Shown one piece after another: positions 45,750 to 53,668 of a stretch of 64,000 nucleotides of DNA (positions are counted from its first letter, which is position 1; each line of letters begins with the position of its first letter). This DNA comes from Bin87 sp965116785 (GTDB lineage Bacteria > Chloroflexota > Dehalococcoidia > Lucifugimonadales > UBA3495). Under the pieces are notes generated by a model. The model ran no database searches. It saw only the letters and a program-made list of their open reading frames with translations, and was not told where the DNA came from. The translations under genes were made by a program, and so were the position numbers. The DNA is taken from positions 3,348,001 through 3,412,000 of the forward strand of contig OZ220731.1 of the NCBI GenBank assembly GCA_965116785.1, given 5' to 3'.

Positions 45750-47086
45750 TTCGTAACTGTTCGCTATAATCTGTGCTAATCGGTTCTAAAGCCGACTAAT
45801 CTACGGGGAGTTTGATGCACAGGTCGCATCGGATTGCGCTGAAGCCGACGCTCGAGCAGGACGCTCTGTTCGGCCAGCACGCCGGGTATGCCCGCTTTGC
45901 CTACAACTGGGCACTGGGCGAGTTCAAGGCTGGCCTTGAAGTGGGCGAGTGGCTGAGCGAGCGGACGTTGCGCCCGCGCTGGAACGTGGTCAAGAAGATG
46001 ATCGCGCCTTGGGGAGCCGAGCTCTCTCAGAACGCGGCCAAGTACGCGATCATCGACCTTGGTCAGGCGGGGACTGCTTGGGGAGAGTACCGCAAGCGTG
46101 TGAAGGCTGGCCAGCGCACCGGACGCCGGGTGGGGTTCCCAAGTTTCAAACGTCGCAAGCATGAGCAGGGCTTTCGGGCGGATAACGGCCCCGACACGGT
46201 GCGGGTGGAAGGGAAGGTGGTCATCCTGCCCAAGATCGGCCGGGTGGCGATGGTGGAGGAGCTGCGGTTCAATGGTTCCATTCGTGAGGTGACCGTCAAC
46301 CGGACGGCGGGGACGTGGTTCGCCTGCTTCTGCATCGAGGACGGGCAGGAGCCGCCGCCGGTGAAGGCTGGACCGACGGTCGGCGTGGACGTGGGCGTCG
46401 GTACCATGGCGGTGTGCTCGGATGACACGAAGGTCGAGAACCCGAAGGCTTTGTCCAGCGCGCTGAAGGAGTTGCGACGTGTCGACAAGGCTATTGCCCG
46501 CAGTCGGAACGTCCATGGCAAGCGCAATCATTCCAATCGGCGAGAGCAGCTATATGCCAAGCGGCGTCGGCTCCACGCTAGGGTGGTCAACGTGCGCAAC
46601 GACCATCATCACAAGGCGACGACGGCGATAGCCAAGTCGGCGGGCCGGGTGGTGGTGGAAACGTTGAACGTGTCCGGCATGATCCGCAACCGCAGGCTGG
46701 CCCGTGCGATTGCCGATGCCGGCATGTCGGGCTTCCTGAGCAAGCTGGAGTACAAGTGTCGATGGTACGGTGCGGAGTATGTGAAGGCGGACCGGTGGTT
46801 CGCGTCATCGAAGCTGTGCTCGCACTGCGGCTGGAAGAACAACGACCTGACGCTGTCCGACCGGGAGTGGTGGTGCGCCGGCTGCGGAGTATTGAATGAC
46901 CGCGACGCCAACGCGGCGGAGAATTTGGCGAACTGGCCGGGTTTGAGCTTCCCGGTGTCAGGACGTGGAGACCGTGTAAGACCGGCTGCGCCGGCAGTGG
47001 TCGGTGAAACGTCAACGGATGAGACTCTGGCTCTGACCATGCCCGTGATGCGGGCTGGGTAGATTAGAGTAGATCTCGAATAGCGG
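45750..47086 (+). mobile_element. IS1341-type TnpB element, copy 2
   Basis: The unit is 1337 bp, the same length as copy 1, and inserted in the plus direction inside a minus-strand gene. Removing it rejoins the gene to the base, which fixes the ends (one T is ambiguous at the junction). It is preceded by GGG as copy 1 is. The bases right of it (TACCTCGTCGGGTGTGACGA) would be the guide of its RNA. There is no target duplication, as expected for this type. Confidence 0.9.
45815..47062 (+). CDS. tnpB: TnpB RNA-guided nuclease, copy 2
   Basis: The 415-aa protein is about as similar to copy 1 as two separate family members of one element type. The RuvC triad (Asp in GVDVGVGT, Glu in VVETLNVSG, Asp in NDRDANAAE) and both CxxC pairs are intact. 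The start is the same ATG after GGGGAG. The middle of the gene shows many synonymous changes from copy 1 (roughly a fifth of bases around 46.33-46.45 kb), while the last about 180 bp have only two. This end probably encodes the guide-RNA scaffold as well as protein. Confidence 0.93.
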   Translation: MHRSHRIALKPTLEQDALFGQHAGYARFAYNWALGEFKAGLEVGEWLSERTLRPRWNVVKKMIAPWGAELSQNAAKYAIIDLGQAGTAWGEYRKRVKAGQRTGRRVGFPSFKRRKHEQGFRADNGPDTVRVEGKVVILPKIGRVAMVEELRFNGSIREVTVNRTAGTWFACFCIEDGQEPPPVKAGPTVGVDVGVGTMAVCSDDTKVENPKALSSALKELRRVDKAIARSRNVHGKRNHSNRREQLYAKRRRLHARVVNVRNDHHHKATTAIAKSAGRVVVETLNVSGMIRNRRLARAIADAGMSGFLSKLEYKCRWYGAEYVKADRWFASSKLCSHCGWKNNDLTLSDREWWCAGCGVLNDRDANAAENLANWPGLSFPVSGRGDRVRPAAPAVVGETSTDETLALTMPVMRAG

Positions 47087-47314
47087 TACCTCGTCGGGTG
47101 TGACGATGCCGAGGATGATGACGGGCCCGATGGTTGACCCTTGGTGAACGGCGCAGATCTCGCCGGTGTCGCGGATGTAGGAAACACGCCAGCGGTATTC
47201 CCAGCCGTCAAGGCGCCAGTGGACGCCGTAGTCGAACTGCTCGCTCCTCAGCTGGCGCGGGTCGGCTTCGTGGAACGCGTCGAGGTTTGGGTAGATCGGA
47301 GCGGCGTGGTACAC
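47087..47314 (-). pseudogene. Small gene, 5' part, split by TnpB copy 2
   Basis: It starts at a GTG five bases after AAGGAG and encodes MYHAAPIYPNLDAFHEAD, FDYGVHWRLDGWEYRWRVSY and IIGPVIILG-like sequence up to TPDEV, where the element begins. With the 3' part at 45627-45749 it gives a 116-aa soluble beta-rich protein of unknown family. It may have belonged to the plasmid-like element. Confidence 0.8.
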
Positions 47315-47455
47315 GGTTCTCCTTCGTTCGGTGTGCGCTGGCAGAGTTCGACGTGAACTCTGCCAATTTCGGTCCTTTGGCCGTTGCCGTCCTTCGGGGG
47401 AATTGGTGACGGCCGGCCCCTTTCTGGCAGAGTTCGTTCGGTGTAATCTGCCACC

Positions 47456-48010
47456 ATGGAAGTTCCCCATTACTGGACGGCCGAGCAGGTCCAGCGCCTG
47501 CTGCACCAGCTCGCGGAGCAGAACCGGCACCAGGCGCGCACGGCGGCGCTCATCATGTGGCGCACCGGCCTGCGGGTGTCGGAGGTCCTCGAGCTCGAAT
47601 GGCGTGACCTTGACTACGCCGGGGAGCCGGCGGCGTTGCTCGTCCGGCGGTCGAAGACGAGGAAGCCGCGCACGGTGCGGCTGCACGGGGAGCTGGTGCA
47701 GCTGTTCACCAACTGGCCGGCGAACCGGACGCCGCGCGACAAGGTGGTGGCCATCAGCATGAGGACAGTGCTGAGGCATATCGGCGACGCGGTGGTGGCC
47801 AGCGGGCTGGAGAAAGAGTCCCCGGGGACCGGCAAGCGGCGCCCTGGGGCTCATTCGTTGAGGCATTCGGCGGCGCGGCACTGGCTGATGGTCGGGAAGG
47901 TGCCGCTGAACGTGGTCAGCCAGTGGCTAGGCCACGCGAACGTCCAGGTTACGTTGCGAACGTACTTGCCGATAGTCGGCAGCGACTACGGGATGGACGA
48001 GATTCCCTGA
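47456..48010 (+). CDS. Minimal tyrosine recombinase (catalytic domain only)
   Basis: The 184-aa protein consists of just the catalytic domain. TGLRVSE (Arg40), RRSKTRKPR (Lys67), HSLRHSAARH (His133, Arg136), WLGHANVQV (His160) and RTYLPIV (Tyr170) give a full catalytic set. It lacks the N-terminal core-binding (SAM-like) domain that most integrases use to clamp DNA, so it may need a partner or be a fragment kept by selection. A decayed second copy of its last two thirds lies at 48.9-49.3 kb. It is upstream of a cluster of further recombinases. The ATG at 47456 lacks a strong ribosome-binding site. Confidence 0.85.
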   Translation: MEVPHYWTAEQVQRLLHQLAEQNRHQARTAALIMWRTGLRVSEVLELEWRDLDYAGEPAALLVRRSKTRKPRTVRLHGELVQLFTNWPANRTPRDKVVAISMRTVLRHIGDAVVASGLEKESPGTGKRRPGAHSLRHSAARHWLMVGKVPLNVVSQWLGHANVQVTLRTYLPIVGSDYGMDEIP

Positions 48011-48048
48011 GCCTGCCGTAAACGGGTTTACGGCAGGACGCCGGAGAC

Positions 48049-48276
48049 CTAACGGCAGAGCGCCTGGATACGCTCAAAGTCGGCAGTGTCCAACGGACCA
48101 TCAACGGCCGGATCGTGGACGACGGGGCCGACTGTGCCGTCGGCCAGCTCGATACGGAACCCATCTGACGGATGATCGAGCAGGACGAGAGGATCCGAGC
48201 AATCGAGGCCGTCGCCGCCGCCAGAACAGGCGAGCAGACCGGCGACGGCGGCGGCCAGCAGAGCGGAACGAAACAT
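48049..48276 (-). CDS. Small lipoprotein
   Basis: The 75-aa product starts at an ATG six bases after GAGG. It has a lipoprotein signal MFRSALLAAAVAGLLACSGG (Cys17) and a short acidic mature part (DCSDPLVLLDHPSDGFRIEL; VVHDPAVDGP). No family is recognised. It is next to another minus-strand gene (48285-48755) whose stop codon is 8 bp upstream of it, so the two form an operon. Confidence 0.65.
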   Translation of the reverse strand: MFRSALLAAAVAGLLACSGGGDGLDCSDPLVLLDHPSDGFRIELADGTVGPVVHDPAVDGPLDTADFERIQALCR

Positions 48277-48284
48277 CGGGAACC

Positions 48285-48755
48285 TCAGAGCCAGCCGGCG
48301 GATTCGTACAATTCCTGCCATGCGTTGGGAGCGTTGGAGCCTTGGCAGATGTTTTCGAAGGCCCGCAGGTGGGTCGGATTGTTGGCCCTGATGACCACGG
48401 CGCCGGACTTTTCGGCCAGCCAGTCGGGATACTCATATCGGCCCTCCAGCAAGTCGATATGATCATCGCCCCACGAGGCGAGAGCAGTTACCGCGGAACC
48501 GTCCGGCAGAGTAAAGACGCTGAGCTGGCCCATTTGTGGAACGCCAAACATCGCCACGTCCGAACGTTCCGCTGTAGCGTCATGCAGCGCATCGCAGGCT
48601 AGGTCAATTTCATGGATCATCGGCCGGTCGAGCGACCGGGGAACACGGTCAATGTCCAAATGCTGCTCGGCGGTTGCCTCGAGAGCTGGGGCCATGCGAG
48701 CAAGGAACACGCCGGCCATGGTGTCGCCGTACTGTTGCGGGATGCTGGTAATCAT
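48285..48755 (-). CDS. Hypothetical protein
   Basis: The 156-aa product starts at an ATG after GGAGGTGAACATC, a strong site. It is soluble and mixed alpha/beta: MAGVFLARMAPALEATAEQH, then DRPMIHEIDLACDALHDATA, then SDVAMFGVPQMGQLSVFTLP, and WGDDHIDLLEGRYEYPDWLA. It resembles no family I know. It precedes the small lipoprotein gene and both sit between an integrase gene and its decayed copy, like cargo. Confidence 0.7.
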   Translation of the reverse strand: MITSIPQQYGDTMAGVFLARMAPALEATAEQHLDIDRVPRSLDRPMIHEIDLACDALHDATAERSDVAMFGVPQMGQLSVFTLPDGSAVTALASWGDDHIDLLEGRYEYPDWLAEKSGAVVIRANNPTHLRAFENICQGSNAPNAWQELYESAGWL

Positions 48756-48796
48756 GATGTTCACCTCCAGTGTGCGGGAGTGGTATTTGCCTTGAA

Positions 48797-48924
48797 TCAG
48801 AGACCGCCGGAGACGGCGAAGCGGATCGCGAGCTCGAGGCCGAGGACGGCGAAGGCGAGGACGCCAGCGACCGGCGGAATGTGGAACGCCAGGACGGACA
48901 CGGGAGTGACCGCCGCACCGGCGA
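48797..48924 (-). pseudogene. Remnant of a small membrane protein
   Basis: A minus-strand frame without a start reads STAVAGAAVTPVSVLAFHIP and then VLAFAVLGLELAIRFAVSGG before its stop, a clear hydrophobic pattern. Its 5' end is cut at the point where the integrase duplicate begins. Support is the hydrophobic composition and position only. Confidence 0.35.
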
Positions 48925-49280
48925 CGGCGGTCGAAGACGCAGAAGGCTCGGACGGTCCGGATGCACGGTGAGCTGGTGCAGCTCTTCACAAATTGGCTGG
49001 CGGATCGGTCACCGCGGGACAAGGTGGTAGAGATCAGCATGAGGACGGCGCTATGGCGCATCACCGATGCGGCGGTGGCCTCGGGGCTCGAAGTGAAGTC
49101 GCCCTGGAATGGGAAGCGGCACCCTGGCGCCCACGGCCTGCGGCACGGCATTGGCTGATGGTCGGGAGGGTGCCGCTGGACGTCGTGAGCCAGTGGCTTG
49201 GTCACGCCTCCGTTCAGGTCATGCTCCGGATCTACCTGCCCATCGTAGGCAGCGACTACGGGACGGAGGACGTGCCCTAA
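48925..49280 (+). pseudogene. Partial, frameshifted copy of the minimal tyrosine recombinase
   Basis: This is homologous to codons about 64-184 of the gene at 47456. One frame reads RMHGELVQLFTNWLADRSPR to GAHGLRH, then after a frameshift near 49150 the next reads HWLMVGRVPLDVVSQWLGHA and ends YLPIVGSDYGTEDVP. The catalytic first Arg is missing because the 5' third is absent. It is a duplicated remnant, not a working gene. Confidence 0.85.
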
Positions 49281-49304
49281 CAGTGGTAGCGCCGCCGGCT
49301 ACTT

Positions 49305-49340
49305 GCCCCGTTCCGGGTACCCGGAACGGGGCGCTTTTTT
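49305..49340 (+). terminator. Strong rho-independent terminator
   Basis: A perfect 28-bp palindrome (GCCCCGTTCCGGGT/ACCCGGAACGGGGC) is followed by GCTTTTTT. It lies 25 bp after the stop of the integrase remnant and should end transcription from either side. Confidence 0.85.
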
Positions 49341-49392
49341 GGCCCGTCGTGCCCCGGGACGGGTGTGGAGATCGTTTCGCCGCCCGGGGTGT

Positions 49393-49408
49393 TTTTCGCG
49401 GTTTTTCG
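49393..49408 (+). repeat. 16-bp motif shared with the AT-rich segment beside rep
   Basis: TTTTCGCGGTTTTTCG occurs here and, on the minus strand, at 42988-43003. Both are in AT-rich pockets of the plasmid-like element. Confidence 0.45.
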
Positions 49409-49574
49409 TGCTCAAAAACGCCGATTTTTGGCGATTTGGTGACCGCTGCGAAAGTGCACTTTGGGGGTCATTACAATCCGGGCAAAGGAACCGAAAGACG
49501 GTAATCGACACGGGCGACAAATTCGGAACGGCAGGAGTGTCTGCAGGGAATTTTTCGAGAGTGTGCCAGACGCC

Positions 49575-50066
49575 ATGAATCAGTCGCTGACAGCAAATGA
49601 AACGCCCGATGGGCTTGTTGACGCTTCAGCGTTCGCCGCCGAATGGTGGGGGAGCGCGGAGGGTCGTCGGTTGCCTGGTGAGGCAGCCGCCTTCACCATT
49701 TTCGCCATCGAGTTCTGGGATGGCTGCCGTTACGTGGGCGTCACCGAAATGAGAATTCTGGACGCGGTTGATGATTTGGTGGCTTCTCCGTTCTTGGAAC
49801 GGCGGAGCCTGTTCGTTTCTGATCACTGCGGCCAGATGGGCTACGTGGTGAGGTGCGTCGCGTCGGACATGGCTCAGGACCTTGCTGAGCAGCTGCGTTC
49901 TGCTCTGGTGGAGCAGTTGACCGTCGACAGTAATCCGAACGAAGCCGGCACCGTCGTTGGCGACGGATGCGTCTTTGCTGCGGTTCCGAAGGCGCCTATT
50001 CGCAAGAGCTTCGGCGAATGGGTGAATACGCGGGAGCAGGGCGTTAGCGGGGGGATTCCTAAGTAG
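49575..50066 (+). CDS. Hypothetical protein before the recombinase trio
   Basis: The 163-aa product starts at an ATG (MNQSLTANETPDGLVDAS); the frame is open further upstream but with poor composition. It is soluble and alpha/beta: AAAFTIFAIEFWDGCRYVGV, then MRILDAVDDLVASPFLERRS, then HCGQMGYVVRCVASDMAQDL. No family is recognised. No strong ribosome-binding site is seen. It is followed by an inverted repeat and then the recombinase genes, so it could be an accessory factor of that unit. Confidence 0.65.
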   Translation: MNQSLTANETPDGLVDASAFAAEWWGSAEGRRLPGEAAAFTIFAIEFWDGCRYVGVTEMRILDAVDDLVASPFLERRSLFVSDHCGQMGYVVRCVASDMAQDLAEQLRSALVEQLTVDSNPNEAGTVVGDGCVFAAVPKAPIRKSFGEWVNTREQGVSGGIPK

Positions 50067-50072
50067 GAAATA

Positions 50073-50092
50073 CCGTTAACAGGCATTAACGG
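50073..50092. repeat. Inverted repeat upstream of recombinase genes (possible core site or operator)
   Basis: CCGTTAA and TTAACGG arms are separated by a 6-bp spacer (CAGGCA), the geometry of a tyrosine-recombinase core site or of a repressor operator. The arm TACCGTT recurs at 53411-53417 at the end of the second recombinase gene. Confidence 0.4.
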
Positions 50093-50106
50093 AAATGCCA
50101 TTTTGC

Positions 50107-50117
50107 CCCCAAATTAT
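50107..50117 (+). repeat. 11-bp direct repeat, left copy
   Basis: CCCCAAATTAT lies about 100 bp before the first recombinase gene. The same 11 bases occur at 53424-53434, directly after the second recombinase gene. Confidence 0.45.
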
Positions 50118-50218
50118 GACACGCCATCCCCTTTTCTGAGCCTTTTTCGGAACCTCGATTGCTAAAATCTCCCAAACGCAAAAATGTTCTAAAACGCAGA
50201 TAAATCCGGGAGATTGAC

Positions 50219-51373
50219 ATGGTACAGAGAAGGGCGCGCCGACTGTCGGCGGATGACGGGTCCTCGGGCGGCAGGAGGTCGCTGCTGGCGCTGCGGGCAC
50301 GGGGAGACAAGGCTCGCGAGATTGAGGCGCGGATCGCGGCGGGGGACATACCCGTTGGACTTACCGTCGAGGAATACCAGCGCCGGATTCCTAGCGTTTT
50401 CGACGGGCTTGCGGTTGGCACCAAGGACACCTATGGGAAATTTCTCTCGTACTTCCTGGCGTGGTGCGCTTCCCGCGAGACTGATCTCTCCGAGATCGAG
50501 ACCGACCACGTCATCACCTATCTCGAAATGGCCCGTGAGCGGTCAGTCGATCCGGTTTCGGTGCCGTGGCTGCGCAGCACCGTTGCGGCCGTGCAGATGG
50601 GGTTGGAGTTCCACGTCGGCGGCCAAAAGGTGGACTGGGCGGAGGTGCGTCTGTGGATAGACGACAAGCGCCGGGAGAAGCCGGAGGCGCCGGTCAGTGC
50701 CGATGGCCTCACCTGGTCGCTGATCCGGCGCGTCGTCGATGCGGCTTGGGTGCCCCTCGAAGGGGAGTGGCCGGAGAAGACGCGCCAACGGGCCACTTTC
50801 GATACGGCGCTTCTCCTGCTCATGTGGGGGTGCCTGCTGCGTCGCGGCGAGGCCGCGGCCGTGAAGTGGGGGGACATCTCGACCGAGCAGCAGGGGAGCC
50901 ATGTGTACGGCGTTTTGCACATCCCCCGCAGCAAAACGGACCGGTTTGGACGGGGGGAGGTGGGCTACGTGCATCTGAACACTCTCGCAGCCCTGCAGGA
51001 GATGGCCAACGCCTGTGGTCGTGATCCCTCGAAGCCGAAACAGTTGGTGTTCGGCATTGGCGGGCGTCAGATCAGCAACCGGATCGGCGCGGCGTGCCAG
51101 CGCGCGGGGCTGCGCGGCCATTGGAGCGGGCACTCGCCGCGAGTGGGGGCTTCCCGCGACCTGCTGAGTCACGGGTTCTCCCTGCTGGAGACGATGCAGG
51201 CCGGACGGTGGGTGCGCCCCGAGACGGTCTCGAGGTACGTACGTTCGTTGGCCATGGGCGATGGTGCGATGGCCAGGCTTATGGCAGACGACGGGGCGGG
51301 AATGGCGATGGCTCCCGTGCTGATTGGCGCGGGCCACCAGGAGCTCTTTGACGGAGACGCAAGCAACCGGTGA
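50219..51373 (+). CDS. Tyrosine recombinase, first of three
   Basis: The 384-aa protein starts at an ATG after GGGAG. The core-binding domain (about 60-140) includes TKDTYGKFLSYFLAWCASRE. The catalytic domain shows CLLRRGEAA (Arg208), PRSKTDRFG (Lys239), GHSPRVGAS (His305, Arg308), AGRWVRPE (Trp331 in the second His position) and SRYVRS (Tyr340), so it should be active. Its stop lies only 13 bp before the ATG of the next, larger recombinase. Sizes and order recall the TnpA-TnpB pair of Tn554-like elements or recombinase-in-trio elements. This is a likeness in layout, not a proven relationship. Confidence 0.88.
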   Translation: MVQRRARRLSADDGSSGGRRSLLALRARGDKAREIEARIAAGDIPVGLTVEEYQRRIPSVFDGLAVGTKDTYGKFLSYFLAWCASRETDLSEIETDHVITYLEMARERSVDPVSVPWLRSTVAAVQMGLEFHVGGQKVDWAEVRLWIDDKRREKPEAPVSADGLTWSLIRRVVDAAWVPLEGEWPEKTRQRATFDTALLLLMWGCLLRRGEAAAVKWGDISTEQQGSHVYGVLHIPRSKTDRFGRGEVGYVHLNTLAALQEMANACGRDPSKPKQLVFGIGGRQISNRIGAACQRAGLRGHWSGHSPRVGASRDLLSHGFSLLETMQAGRWVRPETVSRYVRSLAMGDGAMARLMADDGAGMAMAPVLIGAGHQELFDGDASNR

Positions 51374-51386
51374 CGGAGGGATTGGC

Positions 51387-53423
51387 ATGGAAGCAAAAAA
51401 CCTGGATATGACTGCCATGGGCGCGGCGGCACCTGGAACGTCGCAGCTTGGTCAGGCGGAAGACGCCTTGGCGGTAGGGCTCTTGGTGGTGAACGCCCTC
51501 GAACTCGCCGAGTCCACGAGGCGAAACTATCGACGGTCGTGGCGTGCCTGCTGCGAGTGGTTTGCTGCGATGGGCTTGGACCCCTTGGATGCCGAGTGGG
51601 ATCAAGTGTTGGAGTTTATGCGCTCGGAGAATATCGGCGGCGTCCGTGCCGCCAGGAAAGTCATTGGACACGTTTACCACTCGCGCGGCATGGCGTCTCC
51701 GGCAGCTGACCGTCGCGTCGGCTGCGCGCTGGGGACGCGACAGGCGGCCTGGCAGGAGAACGTCGGCGAGGACCGGCGTCAGAGCATGATCCGGAGCCAG
51801 GCCGATTACGAGGGGTGGTGCAGTCGCCATGGCCTGGATCCGGCGCCGGCCAGCGGGCAACAGGTGGCGACGTTCCTGGAGAACCTGGGAGATCGGGCGT
51901 CTGAGGCTATGGTACGAGCGGCCAACGTGGCGGTGTCCTTCTACCAGATGGAGCGTGGGTTCCGGGCGACGGAGGATCATCCGGCGGTGCGGGAGATTTT
52001 GCGCGCCAGGCGTGTCCGCAAAACGGCCGGCGGCGAGGCGATTGGTTTCAGGAACGAACGCCCCGGGGGCGTTGTCGCCCGACATCGGCGACATTGGGAG
52101 CACTGGCGTGACGACCGGGGGATTAGACCGGGAGCGGCCACGGCTGATGACGTGGTGCGCTACTTGAGGGGCGTGGAGGATCAGAAGGGGGCGGGGCAGC
52201 GCCTTCACCATCTGAGAAAGTCCTGTCCGGGGGAGGGAGCTCTGTGGTCGGATGAGGTGTCCCAGTGGCTCGCTGGGTTCCGGTCTCGTCTTGCCGACGG
52301 ACAGGTACCGGGCGTGGTGTTGAGAAACCGGACCCGCACTGTGCTGGAAGAGTGGGAGGCCGACGCCGAGGCGCTGGCCAATGGTCCGGTCAGGGTACCA
52401 AAGGGGTTGACCTTCGAGGAGGTGAACCGCCGGCGCAGGTCGGCTGCGGCTCCTCGGCTGTCCCCGGATGTGCTAGAGGGATATGCGCTTGCCTGGGCGG
52501 AGTTCACCGACTGGCTGCAAGAAAGGCAGATTGTCCTCGGAGAGGTGGAAGAGGTGACGGTGCGGGTGTTCCTTGAGACTAAGGCCGAGTCAAACCGGGT
52601 CAACACCCTTCGAAACAAGCTGTACGGTGTCGCGTACGGGTTTGGGCGCAAAGGTTTCTTGCCTCGGGACAATCCGGGGCTTGGCGATGATCCGGCCCTC
52701 TTCCTCGAGGACCTGAAGCTTGAGCGCAAGGAAGCCGCGTCTCAGATGGATCCCATACGGGAAGCTGAGTTCAGGGCGATTGAGGAGACCGCGATGGTGC
52801 CGCGTCTTGGGGAGAGGGAGTCTGCAGCTGAGATCCGCGGTGCCCGCACCATTGCGTTGGTGCGGATGATGTTCGACGGCCTGCTGCGGGGCGCCGATGC
52901 GCGGCGGGCGATGTGGTCCCACATTTCGAGGTCTCCGGACGGCAGCGGTGTCTTGCTGTTGCCCTATTCGAAGACGGACCGCTACGGCCGCAGCGACGTA
53001 GCGTACGTGTCGCCCCAGGCGTTGCACTACCTGGATCTCATGCGCGATCTCATGAGGTTTTACGGGGCAGACGAACGGGCCGACGGCCGTATTTTCTGGT
53101 CGAACCGGAGCGTGTTGGAGAAGACGATCAAGCAGGCGGCTGCCGATGCCGGGCTGGAGGGGCGTTACGGCGCACACAGCATGCGGATCGGCGGCGCGCA
53201 GGAGCTGTGCATGGCCGGCTTTTCGTTTCCCATGATCATGCTGGCCGGTAGGTGGAGTGAGGTGCGAACCGTGAAATTGTACGTCCGCAACATCGCGGTG
53301 CAGGACTCGGCAATGGCGAAGCTCCAGCGGATGCTTCTGAGCGGGGAATACCGGCTTGGGCCGGAAGCCAGGGGCGCCGACGTGATGACCTGCTACAACG
53401 CCGTGAGGTTTACCGTTGGGTAG
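51387..53423 (+). CDS. Large tyrosine recombinase with repeated core-binding-like domains
   Basis: The 678-aa protein starts at an ATG six bases after GGAGGG. The C-terminal catalytic domain is complete: GLLRGADARR (Arg501), YSKTDRYGR (Lys529), AHSMRIGGA (His597, Arg600), AGRWSEV (Trp623) and KLYVRN (Tyr632). The 450 residues before it seem to hold four tandem SAM-like core-binding units. They begin near STRRNYRRSWRACCEWFAAM (43), SMIRSQADYEGWCSRHGLDP (133), VVARHRRHWEHWRDDRGIRP (229) and VLEGYALAWAEFTDWLQERQ (362). Most integrases have one. It is co-transcribed with the recombinase before it and probably acts with it. Confidence 0.87.
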   Translation: MEAKNLDMTAMGAAAPGTSQLGQAEDALAVGLLVVNALELAESTRRNYRRSWRACCEWFAAMGLDPLDAEWDQVLEFMRSENIGGVRAARKVIGHVYHSRGMASPAADRRVGCALGTRQAAWQENVGEDRRQSMIRSQADYEGWCSRHGLDPAPASGQQVATFLENLGDRASEAMVRAANVAVSFYQMERGFRATEDHPAVREILRARRVRKTAGGEAIGFRNERPGGVVARHRRHWEHWRDDRGIRPGAATADDVVRYLRGVEDQKGAGQRLHHLRKSCPGEGALWSDEVSQWLAGFRSRLADGQVPGVVLRNRTRTVLEEWEADAEALANGPVRVPKGLTFEEVNRRRRSAAAPRLSPDVLEGYALAWAEFTDWLQERQIVLGEVEEVTVRVFLETKAESNRVNTLRNKLYGVAYGFGRKGFLPRDNPGLGDDPALFLEDLKLERKEAASQMDPIREAEFRAIEETAMVPRLGERESAAEIRGARTIALVRMMFDGLLRGADARRAMWSHISRSPDGSGVLLLPYSKTDRYGRSDVAYVSPQALHYLDLMRDLMRFYGADERADGRIFWSNRSVLEKTIKQAAADAGLEGRYGAHSMRIGGAQELCMAGFSFPMIMLAGRWSEVRTVKLYVRNIAVQDSAMAKLQRMLLSGEYRLGPEARGADVMTCYNAVRFTVG

Positions 53424-53434
53424 CCCCAAATTAT
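53424..53434 (+). repeat. 11-bp direct repeat, right copy
   Basis: CCCCAAATTAT starts at the first base after the stop codon of the large recombinase and matches 50107-50117. TACCGTT lies just before both copies. Confidence 0.45.
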
Positions 53435-53668
53435 CGGGACGTTCAGCTGCTGCACCAGACCAACCGGTGGCGGTTCGGCGTTCCGCTGCGCTTCAGAAGT
53501 CGAGCGTGGTTCCTTGGCGTGCCCAATGGTCGACGTCCACATGGTGTTGGCTCGTGTCCAGCGGCACGTCTTGCCAGGCCACGGGACGGCCCACTTCGGG
53601 TTCGCCAAGCGGCCGCAGTCATTGTCCAATCGGTTGGTTCACTTCAAACACAAACTGGAGGTGTACGC

